Origin: Streptomyces sp. NRRL WC-3626
Lineage (GTDB): Bacteria; Actinomycetota; Actinomycetes; Streptomycetales; Streptomycetaceae
Length of the DNA stretch: 64,000 nucleotides
NCBI RefSeq assembly: GCF_000718785.1
Contig: NZ_JOCA01000028.1
Location: 37,746 to 101,745, forward strand
Reading direction: 5' to 3'
Shown here piece after piece: positions 8,633-17,843 of this stretch (positions are counted from its first letter, which is position 1; the number at the start of each line of letters is the position of its first letter). The position numbers and the translations under genes were made by a program. The notes below the pieces were generated by a model that saw only the letters and a list, made by a program, of their open reading frames with translations, did not search any database and had not been told where the DNA came from.

Positions 8633-8902
8633 CTATGTACGGGCGCCCTCACCGGCCTCGCTGTCGGCGGCCTCGGCGGACTGCTGCTTCGGGATCTCGA
8701 CGGTGTCGGTACCGGGGACCTCCTTGGCCCTGTGCTCCGCCGGCCCGGTGGACTCCGGCGCCCCGGCCGACTCCTTCGGCTCCGCGGCCCCGGTCGAGTC
8801 CTCCGTACCGGTGCCGGCCGCCGCTTCGTCGGCCCGGGCCTCCGCGGCCCGCGTCTCCTCCGTGGCCTTCGACCTACGGAAAATCCGTGCGAAAACTCCC
8901 AT
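8633..8902 (-). CDS. Small acidic conserved protein of unknown function
   Basis: Protein of 89 aa with a short basic N-terminus (MGVFARIFRRSK) followed by a disordered Ala/Glu/Thr-rich region. No domain is recognised. ATG at 8902 was chosen because the basic amphipathic opening resembles conserved Streptomyces homologues. An in-frame extension upstream is Arg/Pro-rich and looks non-coding. The start faces the miaA promoter, so the two genes are divergent with about 180 bp between them. The amphipathic start could attach it to membranes, but that is speculative. Confidence 0.6.
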   Translation of the reverse strand: MGVFARIFRRSKATEETRAAEARADEAAAGTGTEDSTGAAEPKESAGAPESTGPAEHRAKEVPGTDTVEIPKQQSAEAADSEAGEGART

Positions 8903-9085
8903 ATCCACTCCATACGTTACTCGTGCGGGTGGCATCCCGCGTAGCCCGGTGTGTCCGTTCGTGTGACCCGGGCCGCCGCGACCGCGATCGGGGCGGCAGG
9001 GATCCCGCCACGGGCAACGACCGGGCGGCGGCCGTGTCACGTAACCCGATCGAGGATGGGGTGCGAGGTTTGCGAGACTGGATCA

Positions 9086-10024
9086 GTGAGCAGCGCACCC
9101 CATGCCCCCCGCGTCATCGCCGTCGTCGGCCCCACCGCGGCCGGAAAGTCCGATCTGGGCGTTTTCCTGGCCCGGCGGCTCGGCGGTGAAGTCGTCAACG
9201 CCGACTCCATGCAGCTCTACCGGGGGATGGACATCGGCACCGCCAAACTGACGCCCGAGGAGCGCGGTGGCGTCCCGCACCACCTGCTCGACATCTGGGA
9301 CGTCACCGTCGCCGCGTCCGTCGCCGAGTACCAGCGGCTGGCCCGGGAGCGGATCGACGCGCTGCTCGCCGAGGGACGCTGGCCCGTCCTCGTCGGCGGC
9401 TCCGGCCTCTACGTCCGCGGCGCCGTCGACAACCTGGAGTTCCCCGGCACCGACCCCGAGGTCAGGGCCCGGCTGGAGGAGGAGCTCACCCTGCGCGGTC
9501 CGGGAGCGCTGCACGCCCGCCTCGCCGTGGCGGACCCCGAGGCCGCGAGGGTGATCCTGCCGGGCAACGGCCGCCGTATCGTCCGCGCGCTCGAGGTCAT
9601 CGAGATCACCGGACGACCCTTCACGGCGAACCTCCCCGGCCACGACTCGGTCTACGACACCGTCCAGATCGGCGTCGACGTGCCCCGCCCCGAGCTGGAC
9701 GAGCGCATCGCCCGCCGGGTCGACCGGATGTGGGAGGCCGGTCTCGTGGAGGAAGTGCGCGCACTGGAGGCGCGGGGGTTGCGCGAGGGGCGTACGGCGT
9801 CGCGCGCACTCGGCTACCAGCAGGTGCTCGCCGCGCTCGCCGGGGAATGCACCCTCGAGGAGGCCCGGAACGAGACCGTCCGTGCCACCAAGCGCTTCGC
9901 GCGCCGTCAGGATTCATGGTTCAGGCGCGATCCCCGGGTGCACTGGTTGAGTGGGGCCGCGGCGGACCTGACGGAACTTCCGCAGCTCGCGTCGTCGTTG
10001 GTCGAACGACCGGTTACAGCCTGA
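9086..10024 (+). CDS. miaA: tRNA dimethylallyltransferase MiaA
   Basis: Transfers a dimethylallyl group from DMAPP to N6 of A37 in tRNAs that read UNN codons, making the substrate for MiaB. The protein is 312 aa from GTG 9086. The P-loop GPTAAGKS is at residues 15-22, followed by the family motif NADSMQLYRGMDIGTAK and VGGSGLYVRG. The C-terminal half contains RTASRALGYQQ and RRQDSWFRRD. Length and motifs are normal for the family. In Streptomyces its products matter for translation of UUA by the bldA tRNA, which links this cluster to development. Confidence 0.95.
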   Translation: MSSAPHAPRVIAVVGPTAAGKSDLGVFLARRLGGEVVNADSMQLYRGMDIGTAKLTPEERGGVPHHLLDIWDVTVAASVAEYQRLARERIDALLAEGRWPVLVGGSGLYVRGAVDNLEFPGTDPEVRARLEEELTLRGPGALHARLAVADPEAARVILPGNGRRIVRALEVIEITGRPFTANLPGHDSVYDTVQIGVDVPRPELDERIARRVDRMWEAGLVEEVRALEARGLREGRTASRALGYQQVLAALAGECTLEEARNETVRATKRFARRQDSWFRRDPRVHWLSGAAADLTELPQLASSLVERPVTA

Positions 10025-10132
10025 TCACGTCCTGGCATCGGGACGCCCAGGCCGTCATCGGGGCCTGTGACGCCGTGCCATCATCGAGCTTCGATCGACC
10101 AAGTGGAGTCCTAGTTGGGAGGGCGCGTGGCG

Positions 10133-10639
10133 ATGGAGGCCGGCCCTCGCGACACCGCACACGGCACCGAACACCTCACCACCGAGCGGGGTGCGGCGGA
10201 GCAGGAGACGACCGACCGTCTCAGTCCGGACGGACCGGACGAGACGCAGGGCGGTGTGACCGACGACGGCCCCGAGCCGGACGAGATGTTCGCGGGCGGG
10301 GACGAGGTCGAGGTCGAGCTGCGCCCGCAGCGCAGACTCCGCATCTGGCAGCTCGCGCCCATCGTCGGACTGGCCGCGCTCGGCTCTCTGATGTTCGCCT
10401 TCCCGCTCGCCTTCGACTTCGGCGACAGCGGCGCCGTGATCGCCATGCTGGGCCTGCTGATCTGCTCCTGCGCGGCCGGCTGGGGCATGATGGCCGCCCG
10501 CAGGGTCGGCTCCACCTGGCCGGGCCTCCCGCCCCGCGGCGCGGGCCGCAGACCCGACTGGCGCGTAGTGGCCGCGTACGCGGTGATGGTCGCGGCGGCG
10601 GTGGCCCTGGCGGTATGGCGGGTGGCCCGCCTCCGCTGA
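10133..10639 (+). CDS. Conserved membrane protein of unknown function
   Basis: Protein of about 168 aa. The first ~75 residues are acidic and disordered. Three hydrophobic segments follow (APIVGLAALGSLMFAFPLAF, VIAMLGLLICSCAAGWGMM and VVAAYAVMVAAAVALAVW). ATG 10133 is preferred because GGGAGGG lies nine bases upstream. GTG 10127 and TTG 10115 are alternatives. It lies between miaA and dapF, is about 110 bp after miaA, and may share its transcript. No known family was recognised. Confidence 0.65.
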   Translation: MEAGPRDTAHGTEHLTTERGAAEQETTDRLSPDGPDETQGGVTDDGPEPDEMFAGGDEVEVELRPQRRLRIWQLAPIVGLAALGSLMFAFPLAFDFGDSGAVIAMLGLLICSCAAGWGMMAARRVGSTWPGLPPRGAGRRPDWRVVAAYAVMVAAAVALAVWRVARLR

Positions 10640-10804
10640 GCAACGCTTCTGGGGGCGCGGGACTACGACGCGACACCCGACCGGCGCGGAGCCACTGATC
10701 AGCACGTGGCCGTGTCGATGCGTGTGCGCGACAAGCCCCCACCGGCCCGCACGGAGCCACAGCCTCGCGGCGCCGCCATTCCCGCGTTCTCGTAGGATCG
10801 GAAG

Positions 10805-11665
10805 ATGCTCCCCTTCCTCAAGGGCCACGGCACGGAGAACGACTTCGTGATCGTCCCGGACCCCGAGAACGCCCTCGACCTGCCCCCGGCCGCCGTCGCC
10901 GCACTGTGCGACCGCCGCGCCGGCATCGGCGGCGACGGACTGCTGCACGTGGTGCGCTCCGAGGCCCACCCCGAGGCACGGTCGATGGCGGCCGAGGCCG
11001 AGTGGTTCATGGACTACCGCAACGGCGACGGCTCCGTCGCGGAGATGTGCGGCAACGGAGTGCGCGTGTTCGCGCGCTACCTCCAGCGCGCCGGACACGT
11101 CGGTGAAGGAGACATCGCCGTCGCCACGCGCGGGGGAGTGAAGACCGTGCACATCGCCAAGGACGGTGACATCACCGTCGGCATGGGCCGCGCACTGCTC
11201 CCCGACGGCGACGTCACCGTGCGCGTCGGCGAGCGCAGCTGGCCCGCGCGGAACGTGAACATGGGCAACCCGCACGCCGTGGCCTTCGTGGACGACCTCG
11301 CCCACGCGGGCGACCTCTTCACCCCGCCGCCGTTCACCCCGGCCGCCGCCTACCCGGACGGGGTGAACGTGGAGTTCGTCGTCGACCGCGGCCCCCGGCA
11401 CGTGGCACTGCGGGTGCACGAGCGCGGATCCGGCGAGACCCGCTCCTGCGGCACGGGCGCGTGCGCGGTCGCCGTGGCCACCGCCCGCCGCGACGGCGCC
11501 GACCCGGCCGTCACCGGCACCCCGGCGACGTACACCGTGGATGTGCCCGGCGGCACCCTCGTGATCACCGAACGGCCCGACGGCGAGATCGAGATGACCG
11601 GCCCGGCGGTGATCGTCGCCGAGGGCGTCATCGAATCCGAGTGGCTGGAGAACGCCCTGCGCTGA
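10805..11665 (+). CDS. dapF: Diaminopimelate epimerase DapF
   Basis: Interconverts LL- and meso-diaminopimelate, the last steps before lysine, and supplies the cell-wall diamino acid. The protein is 286 aa. The two catalytic cysteines are visible: Cys82 in EMCGNGVRVFA and Cys215 in RSCGTGACAVAVA. The start MLPFLKGHGTENDFV is the usual family opening. Streptomyces peptidoglycan carries LL-DAP, so this enzyme mainly feeds lysine synthesis, which is known biology rather than something seen here. It is separated from its neighbours by 165 and 298 bp and probably has its own promoter. Confidence 0.95.
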   Translation: MLPFLKGHGTENDFVIVPDPENALDLPPAAVAALCDRRAGIGGDGLLHVVRSEAHPEARSMAAEAEWFMDYRNGDGSVAEMCGNGVRVFARYLQRAGHVGEGDIAVATRGGVKTVHIAKDGDITVGMGRALLPDGDVTVRVGERSWPARNVNMGNPHAVAFVDDLAHAGDLFTPPPFTPAAAYPDGVNVEFVVDRGPRHVALRVHERGSGETRSCGTGACAVAVATARRDGADPAVTGTPATYTVDVPGGTLVITERPDGEIEMTGPAVIVAEGVIESEWLENALR

Positions 11666-11963
11666 CCGGAGCGCAGACTCGGTATCGCAGCCTCCCAACC
11701 GGCCAGTGGTCGCATCCGCAGGGTCGGGAAGGATTCCGCCTTCAAGATCATGGCGTGACCGCCGTCCGGTGGCGTGAAAGGGGCCCGCGAAGGCCATCGC
11801 TCGAAGGGGTGATCCGTTTCACGCTCGGCCGGAGGCGGTCGGTCCGAGGGGGTCCGGGTCGGTAGCATCAAGCACCGGCCCGGACGGGGGACGAACGCCG
11901 TCCCCTGAGCCCGAGTCCGCCCTGGGGCACGCCGTCCGCCGGTCCACGCAGCCGGAGGTGCCC

Positions 11964-14111
11964 ATGAACGCGGAGGCCGCGAATCCTGCGACCCCAGGCT
12001 CTGTGACAGCTGGTCACGTCACACCGAGCGGATCGCGCAGGAAGTCCCGCCCCCGGCTCGACCTGCGCCGGCTGGGCCGTGCCGCGCTGCTCGGCTCCAC
12101 CGGCCGCGACCGGCTACCCGACGCCATCGGGCACGTGGCCGACGCCCATCGCGCCCACTACCCCGACGCCGACCTCGAACCCCTGCGCCGGGCCTATGTG
12201 TTGGCCGAGTCGTCCCACCGCGGCCAGATGCGCAAGAGCGGCGAGCCGTACATCACGCACCCCCTCGCCGTGACCCTGATCCTCGCCGAACTCGGCGCCG
12301 AGACGACCACGTTGACCGCCTCCCTGCTCCACGACACCGTCGAGGACACGGATGTGACGCTCAATCAGGTGAGAGAGCAGTTCGGCGAGGAGGTCCGCTA
12401 CCTCGTCGACGGCGTCACCAAGCTGGAGAAGGTCGACTACGGCGCCGCCGCCGAGCCGGAGACCTTCCGCAAGATGCTCGTCGCCACCGGCAACGACGTA
12501 CGCGTGATGTCGATCAAACTCGCCGACCGGCTGCACAACATGCGCACCCTCGGGGTGATGCGCCCCGAGAAGCAGGAACGCATCGCCAAGGTGACACGTG
12601 ACGTACTCATCCCGCTCGCCGAACGGCTCGGCGTCCAGGCGCTCAAGACGGAACTGGAAGACCTGGTCTTCGCCATCCTGCACCCCGACGAGTACGCGCA
12701 CACACGGGAGTTGATCGTCCGCAACGCCGCCCGTGCGGACGACCCGCTCGCCGAGGTCGCGGACGACGTGCGCAAGGTGCTCCGCGAGTCCGACATCACC
12801 GCCGAAGTCCTCATCCGGCCGCGTCACTTCGTCTCCGTGCACCGTGTGTCCCGCAAACGCGGCCCGCTGAGCGGCGCCGACTTCGGCCGCCTCCTCGTTC
12901 TGGTCAACGAGGACGCCGACTGCTACGGCGTCCTGGGCGAGCTGCACACCTGTCTGACGCCGGTGGTCTCGGAGTTCAAGGACTTCATCGCCGTACCGAA
13001 GTTCAACCTGTACCAGTCGCTGCACACCGCGGTGGCCGGCGAGGACGGCCAGGTCGTCGAGGTCCTGATCCGCACCCACCAGATGCACAAGGTCGCCGAG
13101 GCCGGAGTCGTCGCCCTCGGCAACCCCTACGCAGGGTCCCCCGAGGAGCAGTCCGCCGGCGACGGCGAACGTGTCGATCCCACCCGGCCCGGCTGGCTCT
13201 CCCGGCTCCTGGACTGGCAGCGGGCCGCGCCCGACCCCGACACCTTCTGGTCGACCCTGCGCGAGGACCTCGCCCAGGACCGCGAGATCACCGTCTTCCG
13301 GCCCGACGGGGGCACGCTGGGCCTGCCCGAGGGGGCGACCTGCGTGGACGCCGCCTACGCGCAGTACGGCGAGGACGCCCACGCGTGCATCGGCGCCAGG
13401 GTCAACGGCCGGCTGGCGACACTGAGCACCGTCCTCAAGGACGGTGACACCGTCCAGTTGCTCATGGGCCAGGACGCGGCCTCCGAGCCCTCCAGGGAGT
13501 GGCTGGAGCACGCCCACACCCCCGCCGCGCGGATCGCCATCCAGCGGTGGCTGTCCGCCCACCCCGCACCGGACGAGGCTCCCGAGACCGAACCGGAGGA
13601 ACTCGCCCGGCCGCTCGCCGGCGACCCCGCCCCGGCACCGGCCCCCGGCCGGCCCCCGGCCGCGCAGGTTCTGTCCGACCGGGCAGGCGCGACCGTACGT
13701 CTCGCCGGCTGCTGTACGCCCGTACCGCCCGACGAGGTGACCGGCTTCGCCGTGCGCGGGGGAGCGGTCACCGTGCACCGGGCCGGGTGCCCTGCGGTGG
13801 CGCGTATGAGGAGCGCGGGGCGCGCCGAGGTCGGCGTGCGCTGGGGAGAGGGCGCCGAGTGCCGGGTCACGCTGGTCGCGGAGTCGTTCGTCCGCCCGCA
13901 TCTGCTCGCGGACCTCACCGAGGCCATGGCCCTCGAAGGCGCCGAGATCGTCTCCGCGACCGTCGAACCCCCGGACCGGCAGCAGGTACGCCACACCTAC
14001 ACCGTGCAGCTCCCGGACGCCGCCCGGCTGCCCGCCCTCATGCGCGCGATGCGTGATGTGGCGGGCGTCTACGACGTGAGCCGGGCCCAGCGACAGGCCT
14101 CGGGCGCGTGA
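11964..14111 (+). CDS. rshA: RelA/SpoT homologue, bifunctional-type (RshA-like)
   Basis: Long RSH protein (715 aa) for (p)ppGpp turnover. In order: an HD hydrolase domain with His123-Asp124 and EDTD (LLHDTVEDTD) intact, a synthetase-like domain, a TGS domain (ITVFRPDGGTLGLPEG), a zinc-finger-like domain (LAGCCTPVPPDEV ... HRAGCPA) and a C-terminal ACT domain. The synthetase domain departs from consensus: RPKH is RPRH, the D-L-x-G-x-R motif reads DFGRLL, EIQIRT is EVLIRT, and the AAHW motif is missing. Synthesis may therefore be weak or altered, while hydrolysis looks intact. ATG 11964 is chosen, with GGAGG five bases upstream. It corresponds by context to S. coelicolor rshA. Confidence 0.88.
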   Translation: MNAEAANPATPGSVTAGHVTPSGSRRKSRPRLDLRRLGRAALLGSTGRDRLPDAIGHVADAHRAHYPDADLEPLRRAYVLAESSHRGQMRKSGEPYITHPLAVTLILAELGAETTTLTASLLHDTVEDTDVTLNQVREQFGEEVRYLVDGVTKLEKVDYGAAAEPETFRKMLVATGNDVRVMSIKLADRLHNMRTLGVMRPEKQERIAKVTRDVLIPLAERLGVQALKTELEDLVFAILHPDEYAHTRELIVRNAARADDPLAEVADDVRKVLRESDITAEVLIRPRHFVSVHRVSRKRGPLSGADFGRLLVLVNEDADCYGVLGELHTCLTPVVSEFKDFIAVPKFNLYQSLHTAVAGEDGQVVEVLIRTHQMHKVAEAGVVALGNPYAGSPEEQSAGDGERVDPTRPGWLSRLLDWQRAAPDPDTFWSTLREDLAQDREITVFRPDGGTLGLPEGATCVDAAYAQYGEDAHACIGARVNGRLATLSTVLKDGDTVQLLMGQDAASEPSREWLEHAHTPAARIAIQRWLSAHPAPDEAPETEPEELARPLAGDPAPAPAPGRPPAAQVLSDRAGATVRLAGCCTPVPPDEVTGFAVRGGAVTVHRAGCPAVARMRSAGRAEVGVRWGEGAECRVTLVAESFVRPHLLADLTEAMALEGAEIVSATVEPPDRQQVRHTYTVQLPDAARLPALMRAMRDVAGVYDVSRAQRQASGA

Positions 14112-14211
14112 CGGTGGGGCGGAGCCTCCAAGCGGCGGTGTGATTACCCGATCGAGTGTTCCGGGAGCGCGCCGTTTTTATGGTGCTTCCGCGCGCTGAT
14201 AGCCGTGGTGG

Positions 14212-16125
14212 ATGCCCACCCCCCACACTCCTGACCCGCACGACCGCGCCGTCCCGCCCCCGGTCCCCGGAAGCGACGCGTCACAGGCCCGTCCGGCACC
14301 CGGCCGTGTCCCGCCCAGCCAGCCGCCACCGGGCAGCACCGGCTCCTTCGACGGCCCTCTCTCCGCCGGCCGGTTTTCAGCAACCCAGGACCGGCCGGAC
14401 GAGCCCTTCGACCACGACCCCCGGGACCGGGCGGACGCCCCTGACGGCCGGCCACCGGTCAGCCACGCTCTTCGAGCCCTGGTGCCCGACGTCCGCGCAC
14501 CCCACGACCGGACGCGCGCCGGCCACCCCGCCCACGTCCCCTCACCGGATCACCCGGCCGCCGAGTCCCGGGCACGCCGCAGTCGGGCGGCCCGGGGCCG
14601 GGGTGTTCGTGCCGTGGGCGGTCAGGCGCGGCGGCGACGGGCGGCCGCGGCGCTGACCGCCTCCGCCGTCTCCGTCTGCCTCGTCGCCGCGAGCGCTCCG
14701 GCCGTTCCGCTCGGCATCGGCGACCGGCTCTTCCCGTACCTGGGCAACCCCGGCTACGACGTCCTGTCGTACGACATCGCCCTCACCTACTCCGGGCGCA
14801 ACGACCGGCCGCTCGAAGCCGTCACCACGATCGACGCCCGGATCACCGCCGACCTGGACCGGATTAACCTCGACTTCGCTCACGGCACGGTCCGCTCGGT
14901 CGAGGCCGACGGCGACCCGGCCGGCTTCGCCCGTGCCGGAGAGGATCTGGTGATCACGCCGGAGGACGTTCCGGACGAGGGCGAACGGACCAGGATCACC
15001 GTCCGGCACACCAGCGACCCCGTCGCCGCCGAGGACCGCGAGGGCGGCTGGGTGCGCACCGCGGACGGGCTCGCCATGGCCAACCAGGCCGACGCCGCCC
15101 ACCTGGTCTTCCCGTGCAACGACCATCCCTCCGACAAGGCGATGTTCACCTTCCGGATCACCGCCCCCGACAGCCGGACAGTCGTCGCGGGCGGCATGCC
15201 GGCCGGGGTCGACCGCACGCGCGGGACCGCCACATGGACGTACCGGACCGGCCACCCCATGGCCACCGAACTCGCCCAGGTCTCCATCGGCCGCTCCACG
15301 GTCCTGCGCCGCACCGGCCCGCACGGGCTGCCCCTGCGGGACGTCGTCCCCACCGCCCACCGTGCCGACCTCGAACAGTGGCCGGCGAAGACCCCCGCCC
15401 AGATCTCCTGGATGGAGGAGAGAGTCGGCCGCTACCCGTTCGAGACCTACGGTCTGCTCCTCGCAGACGCCTCCACCGGTTTCGCCCTGGAGACCCAGAC
15501 CCTCTCCCTCTTCGAACGGGAGCTGTTCACCGACCCCGCCCTCCCCGCCTGGTACGTCGAATCGATCATGGTGCATGAACTGGCCCACCAGTGGTTCGGC
15601 AACAGCGTCAGTCCCCGCACCTGGTCCGACCTGTGGCTAGGCGAGGGCCACGCCACCTGGTACGAGGCGCTGTACGCCGAGGAACGGGGCGGCAGAACCC
15701 TGGACGACCGCATGAAGGCCGCCTACGAGGCGTCCGACGGCTGGCGCGCGGACGGCGGACCTCCGGCCGCGCCCCGTCCCCCGGAACCCGGCCGGAAGAT
15801 CGGCATCTTCCGGCCGAACGTCTACGACGGCGCCGCCCTCGTGCTGTACGCCCTGCGCGAGACGATCGGCCGCCGGGCCTTCGAACGCCTGGAGCGCGAC
15901 TGGACCACCCGCCACCGGAACGGCACGGCCGGCACCTCCGACTTCGTCCGCCTGGCCTCCCGCGTCGCCGGACGCGACCTGACCGGCTTCCTGCACCCGT
16001 GGCTGTACGGCACCACGACCCCGCCGATGCCCGGCCACCCCGAATGGACGTCGGACGCCCGTTCCACGACACCCGCCCTGCGGCCGGTCACCCCCGGGCA
16101 TCGACCGGACGGGAGCGGGGAATAA
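14212..16125 (+). CDS. M1-family zinc metallopeptidase, exported or membrane-anchored
   Basis: Aminopeptidase-like protein of 637 aa. About 140 residues of disordered Pro/Arg-rich sequence precede one hydrophobic segment (AAAALTASAVSVCLVAA), so the protein is probably anchored or secreted with its catalytic domain outside. The beta-rich N-terminal domain starts at NPGYDVLSYDIALTY. The zinc site is complete: His455-Glu456-Leu-Ala-His459 plus Glu478 in WLGEG, with the M1 spacing of 18 residues. The usual GAMEN motif reads TGFALETQ, so it belongs to the bacterial secreted subgroup. A shorter start within the disordered N-terminus is possible. Confidence 0.8.
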   Translation: MPTPHTPDPHDRAVPPPVPGSDASQARPAPGRVPPSQPPPGSTGSFDGPLSAGRFSATQDRPDEPFDHDPRDRADAPDGRPPVSHALRALVPDVRAPHDRTRAGHPAHVPSPDHPAAESRARRSRAARGRGVRAVGGQARRRRAAAALTASAVSVCLVAASAPAVPLGIGDRLFPYLGNPGYDVLSYDIALTYSGRNDRPLEAVTTIDARITADLDRINLDFAHGTVRSVEADGDPAGFARAGEDLVITPEDVPDEGERTRITVRHTSDPVAAEDREGGWVRTADGLAMANQADAAHLVFPCNDHPSDKAMFTFRITAPDSRTVVAGGMPAGVDRTRGTATWTYRTGHPMATELAQVSIGRSTVLRRTGPHGLPLRDVVPTAHRADLEQWPAKTPAQISWMEERVGRYPFETYGLLLADASTGFALETQTLSLFERELFTDPALPAWYVESIMVHELAHQWFGNSVSPRTWSDLWLGEGHATWYEALYAEERGGRTLDDRMKAAYEASDGWRADGGPPAAPRPPEPGRKIGIFRPNVYDGAALVLYALRETIGRRAFERLERDWTTRHRNGTAGTSDFVRLASRVAGRDLTGFLHPWLYGTTTPPMPGHPEWTSDARSTTPALRPVTPGHRPDGSGE

Positions 16126-16280
16126 CACGATGACGAGACGGGCCGTACCGTGCGACCATCGTCAGGTCCGCACGGCACGGGACCGGGAATCTCCCGGGCG
16201 CCCCGGACGTTGAGGACAGTGACGGAGTGTCCCCCGGACCGGCTCCGTCGCCGACGGACCACCGACGACGTAAGGACCCA

Positions 16281-17774
16281 ATGACCTCCTCTTCTTCCCC
16301 TTCCCAGGACACCAAGCGCCTCGCGCACACCCACCCCGAGGGTCTTCGGGCCGATGCCCTGATGGAAGAGGACGTCGCCTGGAGCCTCGATGTCGACGGA
16401 GAGCGGGACGGCGACCAGTTCGACCGCTCCGAGCGCGCGGCCCTGCGCCGTGTCGCGGGCCTCTCCACCGAGCTCGAGGACGTCACCGAGGTCGAGTACC
16501 GGCAGCTCCGCCTGGAGCGCGTCGTACTCGTCGGAGTGTGGACCTCGGGAACCGTGCAGGACGCGGAGAACTCCCTGGCAGAGCTCGCCGCCCTCGCGGA
16601 GACGGCCGGCGCCCTCGTCCTCGACGGTGTGATCCAGCGCCGCGACAAGCCCGACGCCGCCACCTACATCGGCTCCGGCAAGGCGCAGGAACTGCGCGAC
16701 GTCGTGCTGGATACGGGCGCGGACACCGTCATCTGTGACGGTGAGCTCAGCCCCGGCCAGCTGATCCACCTCGAGGACGTCGTCAAGGTCAAGGTCATCG
16801 ACCGTACGGCCCTGATCCTCGACATCTTCGCCCAGCACGCCAAGTCCCGAGAGGGCAAGGCGCAGGTGGCGCTCGCGCAGATGCAGTACATGCTGCCGCG
16901 ACTGCGCGGCTGGGGTCAGTCGCTGTCCCGGCAGATGGGCGGCGGCAAGGGCGGCGGCCTCGCCACCCGTGGTCCCGGTGAGACCAAGATCGAGACGGAC
17001 CGGCGGCGGATCCGCGAGAAGATGGCGAAGATGCGCCGGGAGATCGCGGAGATGAAGACCGGCCGCGAGATCAAGCGCCAGGAGCGCAAGCGCCACAAGG
17101 TGCCGTCCGTCGCCATCGCGGGCTACACCAACGCCGGCAAGTCCTCGCTGCTCAACCGCCTCACGGGCGCGGGCGTGCTGGTCGAGAACGCCCTGTTCGC
17201 GACCCTCGACCCGACCGTGCGCCGGGCCGAGACCCCGAGCGGACGGCTGTACACGCTGGCCGACACGGTCGGCTTCGTCCGGCACCTGCCGCACCACCTG
17301 GTCGAGGCGTTCCGCTCCACCATGGAGGAGGTCGGCGACGCCGACCTGATCCTGCACGTGGTGGACGGTTCACACCCGGTCCCGGAGGAGCAGCTGGCCG
17401 CCGTGCGCGAGGTGATCAGGGACGTCGGCGCCACCGGCGTACCCGAGATCGTCGTGATCAACAAGGCCGACGCGGCCGACCCGCTGACCCTGCAGCGGCT
17501 GCTGCGGGTGGAGAAGCGCTCCATCGCGGTCTCGGCCCGCACCGGCCGGGGCATCACGGAACTGCTGGCACTGATCGACGACGAACTGCCCCGCCCGTCC
17601 GTGGAGATCGAGGCACTCGTGCCCTACACCCACGGCAAGCTGGTCGCCCGCGCCCACGACGAGGGCGAGGTGATCTCCGAGGAGCACACCACGGAGGGCA
17701 CCCTGCTCAAGGTGCGGGTGCACGAGGAACTGGCGGCGGAACTCACGCCGTACGTCCCGACCCCGGCCGGCTGA
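16281..17774 (+). CDS. hflX: Ribosome-associated GTPase HflX
   Basis: GTPase that binds the large ribosomal subunit and splits stalled or heat-damaged ribosomes. It is 497 aa from ATG 16281. The N-terminal HflX domain (DAATYIGSGKAQEL) is followed by the Gly-rich linker GQSLSRQMGGGKGGG and the G domain, with P-loop GYTNAGKSS near residue 280, DTVGF and NKAD. ATG 16281 has AAGGA upstream. A GTG 54 bp earlier is in frame and could extend the protein. Transcription ends at the strong hairpin 17 bp after the stop. Confidence 0.93.
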   Translation: MTSSSSPSQDTKRLAHTHPEGLRADALMEEDVAWSLDVDGERDGDQFDRSERAALRRVAGLSTELEDVTEVEYRQLRLERVVLVGVWTSGTVQDAENSLAELAALAETAGALVLDGVIQRRDKPDAATYIGSGKAQELRDVVLDTGADTVICDGELSPGQLIHLEDVVKVKVIDRTALILDIFAQHAKSREGKAQVALAQMQYMLPRLRGWGQSLSRQMGGGKGGGLATRGPGETKIETDRRRIREKMAKMRREIAEMKTGREIKRQERKRHKVPSVAIAGYTNAGKSSLLNRLTGAGVLVENALFATLDPTVRRAETPSGRLYTLADTVGFVRHLPHHLVEAFRSTMEEVGDADLILHVVDGSHPVPEEQLAAVREVIRDVGATGVPEIVVINKADAADPLTLQRLLRVEKRSIAVSARTGRGITELLALIDDELPRPSVEIEALVPYTHGKLVARAHDEGEVISEEHTTEGTLLKVRVHEELAAELTPYVPTPAG

Positions 17775-17791
17775 ACCACGCACGGCAGAGC

Positions 17792-17831
17792 GAAGGCCCG
17801 CCCCCTGCTCAACACAGGGAGGCGGGCCTTC
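17792..17831. terminator. Two-way terminator between hflX and a protease gene
   Basis: GAAGGCCCGCC at 17792-17802 pairs with 17821-17831. The stem continues with CCCTG/CAGGG after a one-base bulge, leaving a 7-nt loop. Runs of A/T at the outer ends and the convergent arrangement suggest it serves both strands. Confidence 0.8.
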
Positions 17832-17843
17832 CTCATGCGCGGA

